From contig CAAFUK010000066.1 of NCBI GenBank assembly GCA_900766165.1, positions 1 through 32,003 of the forward strand: 32,003 nt of DNA, given 5' to 3'. Positions 7,938 to 14,431 of the stretch are shown in pieces; the stretch's first letter is position 1; each line of letters starts with the position of its first letter. The position numbers and the translations under genes are program-made. The notes under the pieces are model-generated. The model did not search any database. It was not told the DNA's origin and saw only the letters and a program-made list of their open reading frames with translations. Source of the stretch: an uncultured Collinsella sp. Lineage in GTDB: Bacteria; Actinomycetota; Coriobacteriia; Coriobacteriales; Coriobacteriaceae.

Positions 7938-8609
7938 ATGAATGAGATGGAGGAAGGCATGGGGGCGCTGAAAGCGAAACTCGGGAGAATCCTGACAAAG
8001 CCCAAGGTATTCTTCGCGGGCCTGGCGCTTGGTGGAGTGATTGTGGCTGTACTTTTCATTACCATCTTTAATAACGGCAAAGCTGCGGGCGCGAAAGAAA
8101 CGACCCCCAATACGCTTTCCCCGTCGGTCGTGTTTGAACGTATCGCTTCCCAGAATGAGATGGTTTCTGCATCGCAGAACTATACGATTGTCGATAAGGT
8201 GACAGATACCAAGAGGTTTTTCGATTGGTTTGATATCCCGTTTACAGAAAACAGTTTTTGGTATCGCTATGTTGGAACCATTAAGGCGGGTGTGAATCTC
8301 GAGACGGCAGAGATACATACAAACAAGAAGAAGCTGACCATTACGATGGATGAGCCTTATATAATCTCAAACACGCCGGATATGAAGAAATCGGGCGCTC
8401 TCGAGGAACGCAACAACATCCTCAATCCCATTGAGGTCAAAGACGTCACGGCGTTTGAAGCGCAGTGCAAGGAGCGGAGTGAAAGCGAGGCCATCAAGGA
8501 TGGCGACCTGCTCGAAGAGGCTCGGGTGAACGCCGAAGCAAATATCCGCGCGATGTTCAACTCGGCATTTGGCGATGAATATACGGTTGATTTCGACTAT
8601 CGGAAATAG
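7938..8609 (+). CDS. Membrane-anchored DUF4230 family protein
   Basis: A 223-residue protein with one transmembrane helix near the N terminus (about residues 24-44, after a basic segment) and a soluble remainder predicted to lie outside. The body, especially YVGTIKAGVNLETAEI followed by KLTITMDEPYI, resembles DUF4230 proteins, a widespread family of unknown function that is usually single-pass and extracytoplasmic. AAAGGAA lies upstream of ATG 7938. Its stop is only 9 bp before the next start, and the next gene's ribosome site (GGAGG) lies at the junction, so the two are almost certainly one operon. Composition is AT-richer than the flanks. The family call is from memory of the pattern and should be checked. 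Confidence 0.7.
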   Translation: MNEMEEGMGALKAKLGRILTKPKVFFAGLALGGVIVAVLFITIFNNGKAAGAKETTPNTLSPSVVFERIASQNEMVSASQNYTIVDKVTDTKRFFDWFDIPFTENSFWYRYVGTIKAGVNLETAEIHTNKKKLTITMDEPYIISNTPDMKKSGALEERNNILNPIEVKDVTAFEAQCKERSESEAIKDGDLLEEARVNAEANIRAMFNSAFGDEYTVDFDYRK

Positions 8610-8618
8610 GAGGTCACT

Positions 8619-9680
8619 ATGGAGGATAAAGACGATCTAGCTGTTGTCGAAAGAGAGGAGCTACCGCGACATAAGCAGAGTTTTGATATCCGTAAGGCCG
8701 CTGCCGGGTTGGTTGATGGCGCCGGAAGCGCGATGGCGGGCGCGGTTGCAACCGTACAGAAAGTTGCCGATGGTGCAATGCGTGCTGCAACTCCGATGGT
8801 CGATGACGCCTTGGCAGCTATTGCTGATGCGGCCGATGGTGCGGCAGGTGCTGCTGCGGATATCGGTGACGCCGTCAACGATTGGGCATACCAGCAGCAG
8901 CTTAATAGATACAGGCCGGTAACCAAAGAGGTCTATCAGAGCCCTTCATTCCATTTGCCGAACATGATTCGAATTGTTGACGGAAATGAGCGTCGGGGCA
9001 TCGATGTCTGTAGGGATGCTATTGGTTGGTTGGATACTGTTAAGGGCACGCAGATTTTCAATTTGTACCGCGAAGCAATTGGGGATAGCGAGCTGTCTTT
9101 CTACCCTAAACCATCTCTTTATTCCACATATTACATAGATGCTTTTGATCGGTCTCGCTTTGTTGATCTTGACTCTTATTTCGCAACCATGCAACAAGAC
9201 AAGATGGCCGAGTTGAGACGGATTGCGTTCATGCTTGGCGCGAAGCGCTGCAAGTTGGAGGTGACGGAGTACGAGGAAACTCGGAGAGGCCACCAGGTTA
9301 AGGGAAATGCCAAAGCGGGAAAGAAGGGTTCGGCTCGAATCAACGGCTCTTTGAGCGATTTAACGAGAAATGAGAAGAAAATCCTGTTTACACAGGAATT
9401 CGAGGGAGACATGGTTCCACAGCGCCCTGAACTCCATTGGTATGCCCATGACTCTGACATTCTCTTGTTAATCGAAACGAGATGCGGTGGAGAGGATAAA
9501 AACAAGGCGAAGAGTTATCGGGTTGAATTGAAAAGCGAAACGACCATGACCATGTCCGTATCGCTTGCTATGGCTATCGATGAGGCATGCAGCAAGCTGA
9601 ACATAAGGGCGAATTCGAGCCTGACAAGCCAAGCTAAGCGAGAACTTCGGCAGTCGTTTGTATTTGAAGTTGAATTCTGA
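8619..9680 (+). CDS. Unrecognised protein with alanine-rich amphipathic region
   Basis: A 353-residue protein I do not recognise. After a charged N terminus, residues about 25-90 are rich in Ala, Gly and Asp with few aromatic residues (DIRKAAAGLVDGAGSAMAG, ADAADGAAGAAADIGDAV). This resembles amphipathic membrane-surface or apolipoprotein-like helices. Residues 95-215 contain many aromatics (SELSFYPKPSLYSTYYIDAF) and a helical ELRRIAFMLGAKRCKLEV segment. A Gly/Lys-rich loop (about 225-245) follows, and then a beta-rich end. There is no signal peptide and no clear transmembrane helix. GGAGG precedes the ATG. It is the second gene of an operon with the DUF4230 gene, which suggests a shared, membrane-associated job. 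Confidence 0.75.
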   Translation: MEDKDDLAVVEREELPRHKQSFDIRKAAAGLVDGAGSAMAGAVATVQKVADGAMRAATPMVDDALAAIADAADGAAGAAADIGDAVNDWAYQQQLNRYRPVTKEVYQSPSFHLPNMIRIVDGNERRGIDVCRDAIGWLDTVKGTQIFNLYREAIGDSELSFYPKPSLYSTYYIDAFDRSRFVDLDSYFATMQQDKMAELRRIAFMLGAKRCKLEVTEYEETRRGHQVKGNAKAGKKGSARINGSLSDLTRNEKKILFTQEFEGDMVPQRPELHWYAHDSDILLLIETRCGGEDKNKAKSYRVELKSETTMTMSVSLAMAIDEACSKLNIRANSSLTSQAKRELRQSFVFEVEF

Positions 9681-9700
9681 CGTGAATTGCCAGCAGCCAA

Positions 9701-9731
9701 ATGCGGCAAAGGGGCTGTCCATTTGCCGCAT
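9701..9731 (+). repeat. 31-nt palindromic repeat, copy 3
   Basis: Arms ATGCGGCAAA and TTTGCCGCAT around the core GGGGCTGTCCA, with A/T pairs extending it by two more bases on each side. It lies 20 bp after the unknown gene and may serve as its terminator. Same family as copies 1, 2, 4 and 5. Confidence 0.85.
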
Positions 9732-9775
9732 TTGATGTCAAAACCAGTTTGTCAAGAGCTAGAGGGTTTAAAAAT

Positions 9776-9806
9776 CTGCCATTTCTACCCCGTCCCCTAA
9801 TGGCAG
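9776..9806 (-). repeat. 31-nt palindromic repeat, copy 5, acting as trmL terminator
   Basis: On the minus strand CTGCCATT and AATGGCAG form the stem around a loop containing GGGGACGGGG, followed directly by ATTTTT. It begins 5 nt after the trmL stop and looks like an intrinsic terminator. Length, core position (GGGAC at nt 11-15) and the CTGCCA/TGGCAG arms match copy 4 at 23411, so it also belongs to the repeat family, in opposite orientation. Confidence 0.75.
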
Positions 9807-9811
9807 GTTTG

Positions 9812-10411
9812 TCACATTCCCGGAAAGCCTGTTTGGCGCAGGGCTTCGTAGAGGACGATGGCGGCGCTGTTGGAAAGGTTGAGGGCGCTGATGCGGTAGT
9901 CGTCCGGGTTGACGAAGTTGCCGCAGATGTCTTGTTGAAGGATGGCCTCGTGGCTGTCCTCGGTATGCCCCAGCGATTCCTCGTGAGCTTCCCAAGCCTC
10001 GGCGTTATCGAGTGAGTCGCAATCGCGCAGCATTGGGATGCGCTCGCAGCGCTCGGGCGCCGCGGCAAGCAGTGGCTCGGGAATGCCCGAACTCTCGCTG
10101 CCAAAGACCAAATAGTCGCCATCGCGGTAGGTGCTCTGCGCATAGGTGCGGCGTGCCTTTTTGGTCAGCAGATGCAGGCGACCATCGGCAGGGGAGAGGC
10201 CGTTGCGCGCAAGAAAATCCTCCCAGCCAGCATAGGTCGTCACGTCCAAGTTTTGCCAGTAGCCCAGGCCGGCGCGGCGTACCGTCTTGTCGTCGAGCGA
10301 AAAGCCCAACGGCTCCACCAGATGCAGGCGGGCGCCGGTGACAACGCAGGTACGGCCGATATTGCCCGTATTGGCCGGAATCTCGGGCGCATACAGCACG
10401 ATGTTGAACAT
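9812..10411 (-). CDS. trmL: tRNA (cytidine(34)-2'-O)-methyltransferase, TrmL/YibK family
   Basis: A SPOUT-fold methyltransferase that uses S-adenosylmethionine to methylate the ribose of the wobble base of tRNA-Leu isoacceptors. The start MFNIVLYAPEIPANTGNIGRT is the family's N-terminal motif. LHLVEPLGFSLDDKTVRRAGL, the LVFGSESSGIP loop and the C-terminal LNLSNSAAIVLYEALRQTGF complete motifs 1-3 of the trefoil knot. ATG 10411 has AGGAG five bases upstream; the frame stays open further but without a ribosome site. The protein is 199 residues, about 40 longer than E. coli TrmL, because of an acidic insertion at about residues 131-175 just before motif 3. Copy 5 of the palindrome provides a terminator. 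Confidence 0.92.
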   Translation of the reverse strand: MFNIVLYAPEIPANTGNIGRTCVVTGARLHLVEPLGFSLDDKTVRRAGLGYWQNLDVTTYAGWEDFLARNGLSPADGRLHLLTKKARRTYAQSTYRDGDYLVFGSESSGIPEPLLAAAPERCERIPMLRDCDSLDNAEAWEAHEESLGHTEDSHEAILQQDICGNFVNPDDYRISALNLSNSAAIVLYEALRQTGFPGM

Positions 10412-10434
10412 GAATCTCCTTGGCTCAGAACGAA

Positions 10435-10467
10435 AAACCACCACGAAGAGCACCTTCGTGGTGGTTT
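10435..10467 (-). terminator. Strong intrinsic terminator after the CobW-family gene
   Basis: A perfect 14-bp stem (AAACCACCACGAAG with its complement, 10454-10467) and a 5-nt loop. On the minus strand it is followed by TT and CG, giving a run of five T. It lies between the CobW-family stop (10507) and the trmL start, separating the two transcripts. Confidence 0.9.
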
Positions 10468-10506
10468 GGCGGTTACATAGACGGAAAAATGCCCGCTTGG
10501 ATAAAC

Positions 10507-11637
10507 CTAGGCGCGGTGCCAGTCGGTCAGGCAGGCATCGAGGGAGGCGATGAGCGCATCCTTGTCCATGTGACGGCCGATGATGCACAGGCTCGTCATG
10601 CGGTCGCCCGTCTCGTCGTCCCAAATCTGCATGATCTCGGGGTTCTCGTCGATGATCTTCTGCTTCTCGCCCTCGGGCGCCGAATCGACAAACAGGCCGT
10701 TCTCCATCAGGCGCATCTGGTGGCCGGCCTGCTCAAACATGTAGCACATGTCCGGATCGCCGGTCTGCCACAGCGGACCCTTGACGCGGATGACCTCGTC
10801 GGGCCACTCCTGCTCAACAAAATTGGTGAACTTCTGCAGGTCAAACGGCTTGCGGCGCGAGTACACAAAGGTCTCGATGTCGTACTCGAGCACCTCGGGG
10901 TCGTCGTGCTCCTCGGGATGCTCCATGGCCTCGATCCAGGCGGCGGAGTTGTAGGCGCGCATAAAGTCGAAGCGGTCGGTGTCGAGCAGCTCCTCCATGG
11001 GGACCTCGCCGTTTTGGGCCTCGACAATCACGGCGTCCTTCTGCAGGCTGCGCACGATGGCCTTGAGCTCGGCGATCTGCTCGGGCGTCACGGTATCGGT
11101 CTTGTTGAGGATCAGCGTGGAGCAGAATTCGATCTGCTGGATGAGCAGGCTTTCGATGTCGTCCTCGTCGATATCCTCGGCCAGCAGGTCGCGACCGCCG
11201 TTGAACTCGTCGTACATGCGGGCGCAGTCGACCACGGCCACGATGTTGTCGAGCGCGAGCTTGGGCTCGCCGCCCACCTTGGCCTCGTCGCAGAAGCTCG
11301 AGATGGTGTAGGCGATGGGGATAGGCTCGCAAATGCCCGATGCCTCGATGATGATGTAGTCGAAGTTGCCCGAATCGGCGATGCCCTGCAGCTGGTTGGC
11401 CAGGTCATCCGAAAGCGTGCAGCAGATGCAGCCGTTGGTGAGCGGGATGAGGTCATCGGTCTCGGAAAGGCCGCCGTCGGCGATAAGGCTGGCGTCGACG
11501 TTGATCTCGCCGATATCGTTGACGATCACGGCGGCGCGGATGCCGCCGTCGTTAGCGAGGATGTGGTTGAGCAGCGTGGTCTTGCCGGCACCGAGGTATC
11601 CGGTAAGCATGATGATCTTCACGGGTTTGTTGGGCAT
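10507..11637 (-). CDS. CobW/COG0523 family GTP-binding metallochaperone-like protein
   Basis: A 376-residue G3E-family GTPase. Walker A is GYLGAGKT (residues 13-20). The family's metal-binding CxCC is GCICC (Cys70, Cys72, Cys73), the ASGICEP switch follows, and NKTD near 187 gives guanine specificity. The C-terminal domain (IETFVYSRRKPFDLQKF, then IRVKGPLWQ and IIGRHMD) is the CobW C-terminal fold. COG0523 proteins move zinc, cobalt or iron-type metals into client enzymes; which metal is served here cannot be told. An acidic, His-containing MEHPEEHDDPE stretch might add metal binding. ATG 11637 is chosen because AGGAGGGC lies directly upstream; ATG 11658 has none. The ArsC-like gene ends 86 bp upstream with no clear terminator between. 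Confidence 0.9.
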   Translation of the reverse strand: MPNKPVKIIMLTGYLGAGKTTLLNHILANDGGIRAAVIVNDIGEINVDASLIADGGLSETDDLIPLTNGCICCTLSDDLANQLQGIADSGNFDYIIIEASGICEPIPIAYTISSFCDEAKVGGEPKLALDNIVAVVDCARMYDEFNGGRDLLAEDIDEDDIESLLIQQIEFCSTLILNKTDTVTPEQIAELKAIVRSLQKDAVIVEAQNGEVPMEELLDTDRFDFMRAYNSAAWIEAMEHPEEHDDPEVLEYDIETFVYSRRKPFDLQKFTNFVEQEWPDEVIRVKGPLWQTGDPDMCYMFEQAGHQMRLMENGLFVDSAPEGEKQKIIDENPEIMQIWDDETGDRMTSLCIIGRHMDKDALIASLDACLTDWHRA

Positions 11638-11723
11638 GTGCCCTCCTTTGTTAGACATGGCTTACAGTTGAATCTTATGCCAAACGCCCGCTCTTATACC
11701 CACGAGCCGGCAAATAACACAAG

Positions 11724-12065
11724 CTACTCCCAGGCTCCCCATACATCGGGGCAATAACCGACGGTGGCCTTTTTGCCATTGCGCACGATGGGTTCGGCGA
11801 GAACCTGCTGGTTCTCGAGCAGCTTGTCAAAGCGCTGGCTGGGGGTGAGGTGCTGGATGAGCGCGAGCGTCTCCTCGTCCTTGGCCTTGGGGTTGAGTAG
11901 CTTGTCGATGCCGCCGACCGCCTGCATCACGCTCGTGAGCTCGCCCTTGCTCATCTCCTTTTCCTTAAGGTCAATAAACTGCACCTTAATGCGGCGCTCC
12001 TTAAAATAGCGTTGGGCCTTCTTGGTATCAAAGGACTTTTTGGTGCCAAAAATCTGGATATTCAT
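11724..12065 (-). CDS. ArsC-fold (Spx/YffB-like) protein lacking the usual cysteine
   Basis: A 113-residue protein of the ArsC/Spx thioredoxin-fold family. FGTKKSFDTKKAQRYFKERRI matches the N-terminal strand-loop-helix, FIDLKEKEMSKGEL the second unit, and PIVRNGKKATVGY the conserved C-terminal segment. In arsenate reductases and YffB-type proteins the loop carries a cysteine (KNCDT type); here the loop reads KKSFDT, and the only cysteine is Cys105. Arsenate reduction by the classical route is therefore unlikely. A redox-independent, Spx-like or structural role is possible. Translation starts 11 nt after the upstream flavoprotein gene, with GGCGGAG before the ATG, so the two are coupled. Confidence 0.82.
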   Translation of the reverse strand: MNIQIFGTKKSFDTKKAQRYFKERRIKVQFIDLKEKEMSKGELTSVMQAVGGIDKLLNPKAKDEETLALIQHLTPSQRFDKLLENQQVLAEPIVRNGKKATVGYCPDVWGAWE

Positions 12066-12076
12066 GCTCCGCCGTT

Positions 12077-12700
12077 CTACCTGATGAAGTTGGTCGTTGC
12101 GCGATCTGCCTCGGGTGCGTTGATACCGGCGGCCTGTCCTGCCTCGATACAGCGCAGGAGCCAGGCCATGTTTTTGCCGATGTTTCGCATGGTGGCAAGG
12201 CCCTCGGCATCCCCATCGGCGTCGCCGGGCACGCGGCCAAACACGTTGTTCCAGTAGGTGGAGGCAACTACGGGCATTTGCTTAATGGTGAAGTACTTGT
12301 TGAGCACATCGAAGGTGGTCGAGGTGCCGCCGCGACGGGCGACGGCGACCGCGGCGCCGGGTTTGTGCTCAAAGGCATGCCCGCCTGCATAGAAGGCGCG
12401 ATCGAGGGCCGAAAGGATGCGTCCGCTGGGGTGCGCATAGTAGACGGGTGAGCCAAAGACAAAACCATCTGCCTGCTCGGCGGCAGCGATGAGCTCGTTC
12501 ACCACGTCGTCGTCAAAGGTGCAGCGACCGCCAAGCTTGCCGCACAGGCCACAACCGATGCAATCGCGAATGGGCTTGGCGCCCAGCTGAAACACCTCGG
12601 TATCAATGCCTTCTGCATTAAGTTGCTCGGCGACCTCGGCGAGTGCGCGGGCGGTGTTGCCGTTTGCCTTGGGACTGCCATTGACCAAAAGAACCTTCAT
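12077..12700 (-). CDS. Flavodoxin-fold NAD(P)H-dependent FMN reductase / iron-sulfur flavoprotein-like
   Basis: A 207-residue flavodoxin-fold protein. The FMN phosphate loop is GSPKANGNT (residues 8-16), and FGSPVYYAHPSGRILSALDR contacts the flavin ring in this family. Between them Cys47, Cys50, Cys53 and Cys60 (CIGCGLCGKLGGRC) form a compact cluster like the one that binds 4Fe-4S in archaeal and anaerobe iron-sulfur flavoproteins. A cytosolic electron-transfer or quinone/metal/nitro-compound reductase role is inferred. ATG 12700 is preferred over GTG 12703 because GAGGGAG is well spaced. It is first in a two-gene unit with the ArsC-like gene. A leader hairpin (12710-12737) overlaps the ribosome site. 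Confidence 0.88.
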   Translation of the reverse strand: MKVLLVNGSPKANGNTARALAEVAEQLNAEGIDTEVFQLGAKPIRDCIGCGLCGKLGGRCTFDDDVVNELIAAAEQADGFVFGSPVYYAHPSGRILSALDRAFYAGGHAFEHKPGAAVAVARRGGTSTTFDVLNKYFTIKQMPVVASTYWNNVFGRVPGDADGDAEGLATMRNIGKNMAWLLRCIEAGQAAGINAPEADRATTNFIR

Positions 12701-12709
12701 CACAAACTC

Positions 12710-12737
12710 CCTCTGCTTTTGGTGACTTCTGCAGAGG
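12710..12737 (-). promoter_or_regulatory. Leader hairpin overlapping the flavoprotein ribosome site
   Basis: CCTCTGC and GCAGAGG can pair across a 14-nt loop on the minus strand. The second arm runs into the GAGGGAG ribosome site, so folding would hide part of it. It could equally be a weak terminator of the upstream transcript. Confidence 0.35.
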
Positions 12738-12774
12738 ATTATCGCACGATGGGGGAGGCGGTGCGGGCGCGGTG

Positions 12775-14304
12775 CTAATCCAGTTTGGTACCTGGCACCT
12801 GCACGGCTTTCCCGAGCAACGCTTTAAGCTCGTTCAAAATGGAAACAGGCTGACGGTCGACGCCGTCCAGATGGAGCGTGGCCACGCGAATGGGCGGCTG
12901 ATATTCAAGCGAGCCGATGAGCACGGGAGAACCCAGGAACCGTTCGATGTCGCTTGCGATCTCATCGATTGCCTCGGGGCCGAGCTCATCGAAGAGTGCC
13001 ACGAATGTCGGCCCCGTCGAGCGGAACAGGCGGCCCTTGCCGCGCGAACAATCCATGAGGCAGGCGGCGCTTTCGGCGAGCACGCGGTCGCCTGCATCGA
13101 ATCCAAAGCGGGCATTGACCTCGGCGATATCGTCGACCTTAATGGCAATAAAGCCTGCCTCGTGCGGCACGCGGCGCATCTCTCCAATAGCGTTGACCAG
13201 CGCGTGGACATCGCCCAGGCCCGTTACCGAGTCGGTCGTATCCGCTAGGCTTCGGTTGACGATAATGCCCACATACATGCTGGGCTCGGTATCGGTGCCG
13301 TCCAAGCGGTAGCCCGTGCAGTCGCAAAGCGCGTATTTTCCGGTGGCATCCATTACGCGATACTGCATGTAGTGGAAGTGCCACGTGCCGTTTATCACCA
13401 TGTCGAGCTCGGCGCGTACGTTGTCGCGGTCCTCGGGATGAACGCGGGCGAGCCACATGTCGAGTGAGTTAAAAGGGTGCTGGGAAGGCAGGTCAAAATC
13501 GCGCACGGCGTTAACCGACCATTGCGATTCTCCAGTATCGAGGTTAAGGATGAACGGATAGCGCGTCTCGGAGCTCATGGAGATCGCTTGGAACACCCGG
13601 TCGTTGCAGGGAAGCTGATCGACGATTGGGCGTTGCGGCGCGTCATTGTTTTCCGGTTGCTGTACACGATGCATAAGCTTATAGCGATACATCTTGCGAT
13701 CGGCGTCCATCGTCATCTGGCGACGCGTGTCGCCGGCAAGTGGATCGACGCGCGAGCAGCCAAAGCTAAAGCTGGCGATCATGGGCGCCTTGCCATCTGA
13801 ACTCGCCTCGATCAGCCCGGCACGTACCTGCTCCAAGCGCTGCTCGAGTTCAGTCTCGTTTGCGGAGAGCGAGATAAGCACAAACTCGTCTCCACCGATA
13901 CGGAACAGCATCTCATCGTGCTCCATGGTTTCGGAGAGCGTGCGGCAGATGCTCAGAATATAGCGATTGCCTTCGGCGTGGCCAAACCTATCATTGCAAT
14001 GCTTGAGATGGTCGATGTCAATATAGGCGCAGGTGAAGGGGTCGCCTTTGCGCCAGAGCTGCTCGACGTGACGGTCGAGTCCGCTGCGGTTGCCCAAGTT
14101 GGTGAGCGGATCGATATAGGCGTTGCGCTCAAGCAGCCGGCGCTCTTGTTGCAGGATGGCATGCGTCTTTTGCAGTTGCTCACCAACGGCGCGTAGCTCA
14201 GCAGGCAGCGCGGCAACATCGAGTTCGGCGGTCGAGATGCCATTCGCAAGTCGTTGGAGATAGGCAATAATCAATTGCTCACCCAGGCGATATGACTCGT
14301 TCAT
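12775..14304 (-). CDS. Diguanylate cyclase, GGDEF-PAS-degenerate GGDEF
   Basis: A 509-residue cytosolic protein without membrane helices. A helical N terminus precedes an intact GGDEF domain (IDPLTNLGNR at about 64, YIDIDHLKHCND, RIGGDEF with the motif near residues 136-140), which should make c-di-GMP from two GTP. A PAS-3-like domain follows at about 200-330 (WSVNAVRDFDLPSQH, ARVHPEDRDNV). A second GGDEF-like domain starting TGLGDVHALVNAI (about 335-490) has lost the motif and is presumably regulatory. No RxxD inhibition site lies before GGDEF. ATG 14304 has AAGGAGG upstream. It is the third in a row of three homologous c-di-GMP genes. The C-terminal VPGTKLD is encoded by a small near-palindrome (GGTGCC, A, GGTACC). 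Confidence 0.9.
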   Translation of the reverse strand: MNESYRLGEQLIIAYLQRLANGISTAELDVAALPAELRAVGEQLQKTHAILQQERRLLERNAYIDPLTNLGNRSGLDRHVEQLWRKGDPFTCAYIDIDHLKHCNDRFGHAEGNRYILSICRTLSETMEHDEMLFRIGGDEFVLISLSANETELEQRLEQVRAGLIEASSDGKAPMIASFSFGCSRVDPLAGDTRRQMTMDADRKMYRYKLMHRVQQPENNDAPQRPIVDQLPCNDRVFQAISMSSETRYPFILNLDTGESQWSVNAVRDFDLPSQHPFNSLDMWLARVHPEDRDNVRAELDMVINGTWHFHYMQYRVMDATGKYALCDCTGYRLDGTDTEPSMYVGIIVNRSLADTTDSVTGLGDVHALVNAIGEMRRVPHEAGFIAIKVDDIAEVNARFGFDAGDRVLAESAACLMDCSRGKGRLFRSTGPTFVALFDELGPEAIDEIASDIERFLGSPVLIGSLEYQPPIRVATLHLDGVDRQPVSILNELKALLGKAVQVPGTKLD

Positions 14305-14342
14305 GATGGATAACCTCCTTGGGCGGAACAATGGTTTGTATC

Positions 14343-14373
14343 ATATCCCCAATTCGGTTTGAATTGGGGATAT
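14343..14373. repeat. Perfect 13-bp inverted repeat between two c-di-GMP genes
   Basis: ATATCCCCAATTC and GAATTGGGGATAT flank the 5-nt GGTTT. It lies 59 bp after the EAL gene stop and about 40 bp before the start of the next gene. There is no T-run on the minus strand, so an operator or a leader structure is as likely as a terminator. Confidence 0.6.
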
Positions 14374-14431
14374 AAGTCAGCTAATGGAGGCAAATTCCCC
14401 CTTCGGCGGTGGCGTTTTGCGCGCGAGCGTA

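Noticed and set aside
10420..11757. Open frame of 445 codons on the plus strand
   Set aside because: It is antisense to the CobW-family gene and runs through its terminator; the product is Val/Leu/Asp/His-rich without motifs.
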